From Microbulbifer sp. YPW16 (GTDB taxonomy: Bacteria > Pseudomonadota > Gammaproteobacteria > Pseudomonadales > Cellvibrionaceae): 64,000 bases of DNA. The translations under genes and the position numbers were made by a program. Each line of letters begins with the position of its first letter. Position 1 is the stretch's first letter. Below, piece after piece: positions 58,501 through 64,000 of this stretch. The DNA lies in the NCBI RefSeq assembly GCF_021290385.1, contig NZ_CP089928.1, forward strand, positions 3,862,001-3,926,000, written 5' to 3'. The notes under the pieces are model-generated. The model had not been told where the DNA came from and did not search any database. It saw nothing but the letters and a program-made list of their open reading frames with translations.

Positions 58501-59394
58501 TCAGTGGCTGCCGGATGGCTCTGTCACCAGCTGCAAAAGTGCACTGGCCGGTGCCGACAGCGCACCGCGGCTGCGCAGCAGCACACCGACTTCCTGCTCA
58601 ACCACTGGTGCCTGCAGGGGGAGGCAGGGCAGGCCGTAGTCGCGCATCTGCGGTCGACAAAGCTCAGGGACCACGCTGGCGCCGATGCCGGCCCGCACCA
58701 GCTGGCCGATAGTGCTGAGTTGGTTGGCTTCGCATAATAACCTGCCACTGTAGCCGCTCTCTGCCATCGCCGCATCGGTCCAGCGCCTCACTGCCGAGCC
58801 CCGGTTCATGGCGATAAACGGCTCCGCGGCGAGCGCCTGCCAGGTCACAGAGTCCCGGTCCGCCAGCGGGTGTTCCGGTGGCACTACTGCGATAAAGCGA
58901 TCTCTCGCAAATCCGTGAAATTCGAGTCCGGCCAGGTCATCGGGGCGGAATGCAATGCCAATTTCCGCCCGGCCTTCCTGGACAGCCCGCTGCACCCGCT
59001 CCATTACGATATCCTCGATCACGATGTTGATGGATGGATGCCGGCGATTGAATTCTGCCAACAAGCCCGGCAACCGGTTAAGGGCAAAGGCGGGTATCAC
59101 CGCCAGGTTCAGTTGTCCCTGTTCCAGCCTGAAGCGTTGCTGGATCGCCTCCATGGACTGGTCCCAGTTATTCAGGAGTTGTTCCGCCCGGCCGAGAAAC
59201 TCGCTCCCTTCCGGCGTGAGTGCCAGCTGGCGACTGTCGCGGTTGAACAATGGGCCGCCCGCTGCCTCCTCCAGGTTGCGGATGGCCACCGACAGGGCCG
59301 GTTGCGAGATATGCAGCAGGGCGCTGGCCTCGGCCAGGCTGCGGCTTCTGGCGACCGCGACAAAAGCGCGCAATTGCTTGAGAGTGGCACTCAT
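58501..59394 (-). CDS. LysR-family transcriptional regulator
   Basis: A 297-residue protein with an N-terminal winged helix-turn-helix (LRAFVAVARSRSLAEASALLHISQPALSVAIRNLE is the characteristic region, residues about 7-42) and a C-terminal substrate-binding fold. It is divergent from the acetoacetyl-CoA synthetase gene, with 162 bases between starts that hold a perfect 15-base palindrome. LysR regulators commonly control the divergent neighbour, so control of acetoacetate use is likely; the co-inducer is unknown. Confidence 0.9.
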   Translation of the reverse strand: MSATLKQLRAFVAVARSRSLAEASALLHISQPALSVAIRNLEEAAGGPLFNRDSRQLALTPEGSEFLGRAEQLLNNWDQSMEAIQQRFRLEQGQLNLAVIPAFALNRLPGLLAEFNRRHPSINIVIEDIVMERVQRAVQEGRAEIGIAFRPDDLAGLEFHGFARDRFIAVVPPEHPLADRDSVTWQALAAEPFIAMNRGSAVRRWTDAAMAESGYSGRLLCEANQLSTIGQLVRAGIGASVVPELCRPQMRDYGLPCLPLQAPVVEQEVGVLLRSRGALSAPASALLQLVTEPSGSH

Positions 59395-59423
59395 TAGACT
59401 GTTAACCGTAACCTGGTCATAAT

Positions 59424-59438
59424 TTAACTTAAAGTTAA
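59424..59438. promoter_or_regulatory. Perfect palindrome between the LysR gene and aacS
   Basis: TTAACTT-A-AAGTTAA is a perfect 15-base palindrome that fits the T-N11-A core of LysR binding sites. It lies about 30 bases upstream of the lysR start and 119 bases upstream of the aacS start, within an AT-rich stretch, in the position expected for the regulator's recognition site. Confidence 0.7.
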
Positions 59439-59556
59439 CAATTATAAATATATTTTAAATTTTATTAAGAGTAAGACCAAGGCATGATTGTGACATGCCT
59501 GTGATGCCCGTATTTTTCCGGGCCCGGAAGACAATAAACACAGAAGGTCAGACGAG

Positions 59557-61530
59557 ATGAGTAAAACCGCACAGCCCCTGTGGCAGCCGACGCCGGAGGC
59601 CGTAGCCGCCACCCAGATGGACCGGTTCCGCCGGCTGGTCAACGAGCGCTTCTCCACCAAACTGGAGGATTACCACGCGCTGCACCAGTGGTCGGTGGAT
59701 CACCGGGAGGAGTTCTGGAAGCTGTTGTGGGACGAGACCGGGGTCATAGCCAGCGAGCGGGGCGACACCGTGCTGGAGAATGACGAGATGCCAGGAGCGC
59801 GCTGGTTTCCCGGCGCGCGGCTGAATTTCGCCGAGAACCTCCTGCGTTACCGCGACGATCGCACGGCCCTGGTGGAGCGACTGGAAAATGGCAGCCGCCG
59901 CCAGCTCACCTACGCTGAACTGTTTGCCCGGGTGGAGCGCCTGGCCGCGGCACTGGCGGAACAGGGCGTCGTCGAGGGCGACCGTGTCGCCGGTTTCATG
60001 CCCAATGTTATGGATACTGTGGTCGCGATGCTGGCTACCGCCAGCCTGGGCGCCATCTGGACCTCCTGTTCACCGGATTTCGGGATCAACGGGGTGCTTG
60101 ACCGCTTCGGCCAGGTGGCGCCGAAAATACTGTTCGCCTGTGAAGGCTACTTCTACAACGGCAAGACCATCGATTCCCTGCCGCGGATCCGTGAGATAGC
60201 CGCGCGAATCGACTCGCTGGAGAAGATAGTGGTGGTGCCGGTGGCGCGCTCCGCCGACGATACGGCTGCAGCCGTGGCCGACCTGCCGGGCAGCACCACT
60301 GTGGAGGCCTTTATCAAAGGCGCTCCCGAACAGCCGCTGACTTTCGTGCAGACGGAGTTCAACCACCCGCTGTATATCATGTATTCCTCCGGAACCACCG
60401 GGGTGCCCAAGTGCATCGTGCACGGTGCCGGCGGCACCCTGCTGCAGCACCTCAAGGAGCACCGCCTGCACTGTGACCTGGACCGGGACGATACCCTGTT
60501 CTACTTCACCACCTGTGGTTGGATGATGTGGAACTGGCTGGTGAGTGGCCTCGCCTGCGGTGCTACCCTGGTGCTGTTCGACGGTTCCCCGTTCTACCCG
60601 GCGGCGGAGAGCCTGTGGGATATGGCGGACGAGGAAGGCATCAGTGTTTTCGGCACCAGCGCCAAGTACATCGCCGCGCTGGAAAAGGCCGGCCGCAAGC
60701 CCCGCGAGACCCATAAACTGGAGAACCTGCGCGCAGTGCTGTCGACTGGTTCACCGTTGGCCCACGAGGGTTTCCGCTATGTCTACCGGGATATCAAGGC
60801 CGACCTGTGCCTGTCTTCCATCTCCGGTGGCACTGACATCATCTCCTGTTTTGCCCTGGGCAACCCGGCCCTGCCGGTCTATGCCGGTGAGCTGCAGTGC
60901 CGTGGGCTGGGCATGGCCGTGGAGGTATGGAACGACGACGGCGAGCCGGTGGTCGGTGAGAAAGGTGAGCTGGTATGCGCGAAATCCTTTCCGTGTATGC
61001 CGATCGGGTTCTGGAATGATGAAGATGGTTCCAGGTACCACAGCGCGTACTTCGAGAACTGGCCTGGCGTATGGGCCCATGGTGATTACGCGGAAATCAC
61101 CGGACATGGCGGGGTGATCATTTACGGCCGCTCCGATGCGGTACTCAACCCCGGCGGGGTGCGTATCGGTACCGCCGAGATCTATCGCCAGGTGGAAAAA
61201 GTCGAGGAGGTGCTGGACAGTATCTGTATCGGCCAGGAATGGCAGGATGATGTTCGGGTGGTGTTGTTCGTGGTTCTGCGCGACGGTGTCACCCTGGACG
61301 ATGAGCTGGTGCAGAAGATCCGTACCACCATCCGCGCCAACACCACGCCGCGCCATGTGCCGGCCAAGGTGATCCAGGTCACCGATATCCCACGTACCAT
61401 CAGCGGTAAAATCGTTGAACTGGCGGTACGCAATGTGGTGCACGGCAAGCCGGTGAAGAACCAGGAAGCGCTGGCCAACCCCGAGGCCCTGGCACTTTAT
61501 AAAAACCTGCCGGAACTGGGATCCAACTGA
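59557..61530 (+). CDS. aacS: Acetoacetyl-CoA synthetase
   Basis: A 657-residue adenylate-forming enzyme. The N-terminal extension (MDRFRRLVNERF) and the length are typical of acetoacetate-CoA ligase, and the ATP-binding motif YSSGTTGVPKCIVHGAGG, the GRSDAVLNPGGVRIG motif and the C-terminal catalytic lysine in TISGKIVEL are present. It activates acetoacetate with CoA and ATP, feeding ketone bodies and leucine degradation products into central metabolism. It is divergent from a LysR gene, the probable regulator. Confidence 0.93.
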   Translation: MSKTAQPLWQPTPEAVAATQMDRFRRLVNERFSTKLEDYHALHQWSVDHREEFWKLLWDETGVIASERGDTVLENDEMPGARWFPGARLNFAENLLRYRDDRTALVERLENGSRRQLTYAELFARVERLAAALAEQGVVEGDRVAGFMPNVMDTVVAMLATASLGAIWTSCSPDFGINGVLDRFGQVAPKILFACEGYFYNGKTIDSLPRIREIAARIDSLEKIVVVPVARSADDTAAAVADLPGSTTVEAFIKGAPEQPLTFVQTEFNHPLYIMYSSGTTGVPKCIVHGAGGTLLQHLKEHRLHCDLDRDDTLFYFTTCGWMMWNWLVSGLACGATLVLFDGSPFYPAAESLWDMADEEGISVFGTSAKYIAALEKAGRKPRETHKLENLRAVLSTGSPLAHEGFRYVYRDIKADLCLSSISGGTDIISCFALGNPALPVYAGELQCRGLGMAVEVWNDDGEPVVGEKGELVCAKSFPCMPIGFWNDEDGSRYHSAYFENWPGVWAHGDYAEITGHGGVIIYGRSDAVLNPGGVRIGTAEIYRQVEKVEEVLDSICIGQEWQDDVRVVLFVVLRDGVTLDDELVQKIRTTIRANTTPRHVPAKVIQVTDIPRTISGKIVELAVRNVVHGKPVKNQEALANPEALALYKNLPELGSN

Positions 61531-61544
61531 TCGATTCCGGCAAA

Positions 61545-61576
61545 GGGCGGCGGCCGGTATAAACCGGCAGCCGCCC
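61545..61576 (+). terminator. Strong hairpin downstream of aacS
   Basis: GGGCGGCGGCCGGT (61545-61558) pairs with ACCGGCAGCCGCCC (61563-61576), with a single mismatch and a four-base loop, 15 bases after the aacS stop. The stem is very stable but no T run follows, so it could be a pause or RNA-end stabiliser or part of a Rho-dependent terminator. Confidence 0.5.
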
Positions 61577-61694
61577 GGTCCCTTCTCCGCGTCGCCCCAT
61601 CCCCTGGCGCTGTACCATTCCTGCCAAACTGCGCTACCCTGAAGTCGCAAGAAACGCTTTTATAACCTCCAATAATCTTCACGGAAGAGCACTG

Positions 61695-62072
61695 ATGATC
61701 ACGTATCTCTATTGGGCAGCAGTGATTGCCCTTGTCGTTTTTTCGCTCCTGGCGGGTAGTCGCATGGGTAGCCTGAAAGTGGGGGGCATTTTTGCTGTCA
61801 TTATCTTTCTGGTGGGTTGGCTCGCTTACTATTTCCATTTCGAACAGGTCTTCGTCAAGCGGTTTGGCGGGGTGATGCGTATTTCCGTGCCTGAGGGGCA
61901 GCGCCATATCGGTGCCACCTGGAAAGAAGACAACCTGTGGATCGAGAATTACGATCCGCAAACGAACCAGTGTATTTTCTCCGAATATTCCAAGGGCAAC
62001 CTGCTGGAAGGCCGGGTGATAATCCGCGACTGCAACCCGCTGCTCGGCACCGGCGCCGGCAGCACCCGCTGA
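61695..62072 (+). CDS. Small inner-membrane protein of unknown function
   Basis: A 125-residue protein with two N-terminal membrane helices (about 3-20 and 29-47, with the AGSRMGSLKVGG loop between) and a C-terminal soluble domain of about 75 residues (GGVMRISVPEGQRHIGATWKEDNLWIENYD) containing two cysteines. I recognise no family. It lies between aacS and tamA with a gap of 117 bases to tamA, and need not be functionally linked to either. Confidence 0.6.
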   Translation: MITYLYWAAVIALVVFSLLAGSRMGSLKVGGIFAVIIFLVGWLAYYFHFEQVFVKRFGGVMRISVPEGQRHIGATWKEDNLWIENYDPQTNQCIFSEYSKGNLLEGRVIIRDCNPLLGTGAGSTR

Positions 62073-62189
62073 CCCGGGACACGCAACTTCCGGCGCAAAC
62101 CAGGATCGAAGGGTAAATGGACATTCTTCCCGCCCGCCCGGGCGGGATCGGCTGCGCGGCGATTCCCCACAGCCGTAATTCAATAATGG

Positions 62190-63983
62190 ATGAGTTCTTT
62201 GCGCGTACTAATCGGTATTCTCCTGGCGGCAGTGCTGTTCGGCCCCATGCAGGCTGCGCGCGCCATTCCCTTCTTCGATCAACTGCCCGATTTCCGGGTG
62301 CGGGTAGCGGGTGACCGTGACCTGGAAGAGTGGCTGGGCGACCAGCTCAAGGACCTGCGCAAGGGCAGCAGTGTGCTGGAGAACTATGAGGACCCGCGGG
62401 ATGTGGCGCGCTACGAACGGGGTAACCTGGAGAAACTGCTGCGCTCGCGCGGCTACTACGACAGCCGTGTGCGCGAATCGGTTAGTGACGGCAAGATTGT
62501 CTATCGCGTCGAGCCGGGCCCCCGCTACCTGATCAAGGATATCTCGGTGGAGATGCCGCCCCAGTTGCGTCGTGGCCTCGGCGCGCTGCCCCTGCAGATT
62601 GGCGATCCACTCAACGCCGAGAAGGTCAAGGAAGGCGTGACAGTGATCGAGAAGTACCTCAATGACAATGCCTGCCTGTTGAATGTGGATGTGAGTTATG
62701 AGGCCACGGTCATACACAGCGAGGCTGCTGCGCGACTGGTTTACCGTGTGGCCCCCAGTCCCGAGGTTGTTGTGGGCCAGGTCTATATCGAGGGTGTTAC
62801 CACAATCGATGGCGATTACCTGCGCGATAAAGTCGGCATCACGTCCGGTGAGTGTTTCAAGCGCAGCCGGCTGGACGCTGCCCAGTTGCGATTGCTGCGT
62901 ACCAACCTGGTGGCCGGGGTGGGCAGCGAGGTTTCCGAGCCCTACGGCGGTGTTGTGGATATTACTTTCCGGATCCAGGAGCGCAAGCATCGCACCGTCA
63001 AGTTGGGTGTCGGCTACACCTCCAGCGAGGGCGCCGGTGTGTCGGCGGGCTGGGAGCACCGCAATGTTTTCCATCGCGGCGAGAAAATTGATATCGAGAG
63101 CAAGGCCAATCCCGTGCAGCAGAGCCTGAAGGCGCGACTGCTGGTGCCACGCTTCCTGCGCGATGACCAGGACCTGACCGGCAAGGTGGAACTCTCCAAT
63201 GAGGAGCGCGATGCCTACCAGGCGGAATCGTTCACCGTGGGTGCAACCATCTCCCGCAAGCTCAGTGAGCATCGGACGGCGAGTGTCGGCAGCGAGCTGA
63301 AATTCAGTGATATCGAGGAAGAGGGCGGTATCACCGAGAACTACCAGTTGCTGGCTTTCCCGCTGGGCCTGAAATGGGATACGACCGACAGCCCGCTCGA
63401 TGCGCGCAAGGGTGCGACTGCGGCGCTGGAGGTGAAGCCCTATGTGGACCTCGGCACCAGCGGCAGCAATTTTGTGAAAAGCCTGGTGGTAGGGACCGGT
63501 TACCACACGCTTGCAGATACCCGCTGGGAGCCAACCCTGGCGCTGCGCCTCAAGGCCGGGGTGATATCCGGTGCCGACAATGCCGATGTGCCGGCGGACG
63601 AGCGCTTCTACGCCGGCGGCGGTGGCTCCGTGCGCGGCTACGGTTACCAGGCGCTGGGCCCGCGCCGGGTGATCGAGCCGGAAGAGCCGGGCGAGCAACC
63701 GCGCCTGAGTGACCCGATTGGCGGTCGCGCCCTCAGTGAGATATCCCTGGAAGGACGTCTGCGTTTTACGGAAAAATGGGGCGGGGTGATATTCGTCGAT
63801 GGTGGCAATGCCTACCTGGATCCTGAACCGCGCTTCGATTCGCTGTTGTGGGGGGCGGGTATCGGTGTGCGCTATTTCACCTCCTTCGCGCCCGTGCGCT
63901 TCGACATTGCAGTGCCCCTGGATAAGCGGGAAGGGCTCGATGACGACTTCCAGGTATACGTGAGCCTGGGGCAGGCGTTCTGA
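62190..63983 (+). CDS. tamA: Translocation and assembly module outer-membrane protein TamA
   Basis: A 597-residue Omp85-family protein with a signal peptide (residues 1-25, ending near ARA), three POTRA-like domains (about 28-260) and a C-terminal 16-strand barrel ending with Phe. The barrel signature is seen in GGGGSVRGYGYQALGPR and the final VSLGQAF. TamA in the outer membrane works with TamB of the inner membrane to move phospholipids or insert some outer-membrane proteins. A gene starting two bases after it is probably tamB. Confidence 0.92.
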   Translation: MSSLRVLIGILLAAVLFGPMQAARAIPFFDQLPDFRVRVAGDRDLEEWLGDQLKDLRKGSSVLENYEDPRDVARYERGNLEKLLRSRGYYDSRVRESVSDGKIVYRVEPGPRYLIKDISVEMPPQLRRGLGALPLQIGDPLNAEKVKEGVTVIEKYLNDNACLLNVDVSYEATVIHSEAAARLVYRVAPSPEVVVGQVYIEGVTTIDGDYLRDKVGITSGECFKRSRLDAAQLRLLRTNLVAGVGSEVSEPYGGVVDITFRIQERKHRTVKLGVGYTSSEGAGVSAGWEHRNVFHRGEKIDIESKANPVQQSLKARLLVPRFLRDDQDLTGKVELSNEERDAYQAESFTVGATISRKLSEHRTASVGSELKFSDIEEEGGITENYQLLAFPLGLKWDTTDSPLDARKGATAALEVKPYVDLGTSGSNFVKSLVVGTGYHTLADTRWEPTLALRLKAGVISGADNADVPADERFYAGGGGSVRGYGYQALGPRRVIEPEEPGEQPRLSDPIGGRALSEISLEGRLRFTEKWGGVIFVDGGNAYLDPEPRFDSLLWGAGIGVRYFTSFAPVRFDIAVPLDKREGLDDDFQVYVSLGQAF

Positions 63984-63984
63984 T

Positions 63985-64000
63985 ATGGCACGGTCGCTCT
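63985..64000 (+). CDS. Probable start of tamB (cut off by the window end)
   Basis: An ATG at 63985 lies one base after the tamA stop; only five codons (MARSL) fit in the window. The assignment to TamB rests entirely on the usual tamA-tamB gene order, not on sequence. Confidence 0.4.

Overview
The window is about 64 kb of GC-rich (roughly 60 % or more) chromosomal DNA that is almost completely filled with core genes. Gene content and order (nadB / rpoE-rseA-rseB-rseC / mucD / lepA-lepB-rnc-era-recO; gacS-cysM-relA-mazG-ldhA; an AlgP-like histone-H1-type protein; a TPP-riboswitch thi operon with a thiD-thiE fusion) point to a gammaproteobacterium near Pseudomonas and the Cellvibrionales. A Microbulbifer-like organism is my best guess; this rests on recalled synteny and protein style, not on a search. 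I found no rRNA, tRNA, CRISPR array, prophage, insertion sequence or recognisable defence island.

Layout. 1-6.8 kb: 3' part of recJ, two small-molecule exporters, an orphan lipoprotein, a CueR-type regulator, prfB with its programmed +1 frameshift, a REPIN-like inverted repeat, and lysS. 6.8-9.8 kb (minus strand): a PDZ protein and a LemA-TPM-TPM envelope operon. 9.9-16.9 kb: yaeQ, yajQ, a secreted propeller-like protein, two different uracil-DNA glycosylases side by side, ygfZ, sdhE, a ygfX-like gene and nadB. 16.9-29.8 kb: the sigma-E envelope-stress locus with a sigma-E-type promoter, a muropeptide-recycling pair (dipeptide epimerase and MpaA) inserted before the DegP/MucD protease, then lepA, lepB, a DUF4845 gene, rnc, era, a decayed GFA-family gene and recO. 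29.8-38.1 kb: the GacS/BarA hybrid kinase, cysM, relA, mazG and ldhA. 38.2-45.0 kb: adk, hemH, an AlgP-like gene, tsaB, uppP, a beta-hydroxyacid dehydrogenase and a DUF3524 glycosyltransferase resembling the queuosine-tRNA mannosyltransferase family. 45.1-54.4 kb: a TauE/aldehyde dehydrogenase pair and a riboswitch-controlled thiamine cluster (thiC, thiO, thiS, thiG, thiDE, thiF). 54.5-64 kb: a cytochrome c5-like lipoprotein with a Vgb-like propeller, dps, a PadR/HAAS-type pair with tandem operators, a LysR regulator divergent from acetoacetyl-CoA synthetase, and tamA followed by the first codons of a probable tamB.

How it fits together. Much of the window is stress and envelope homeostasis: RseB/RseA sense outer-membrane damage and release sigma-E, which is expected to drive its own operon and the periplasmic protease gene mucD (a sigma-E-like site is visible upstream of both). 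RelA, GacS/BarA, YajQ and Dps are further stress or second-messenger nodes. TamA, the lipoproteins and LepB serve envelope biogenesis; UppP and MpaA serve cell-wall precursor recycling.

No clearly new multi-gene system is visible. The observations most worth following are the bacterial DUF3524 glycosyltransferase, the tandem 21-bp palindromes controlling the PadR/HAAS pair, the adjacent Fe-S-type and classical uracil-DNA glycosylases, the REP/REPIN sequences, and the AT-rich leader with a perfect 10-bp inverted repeat before the AlgP-like gene.
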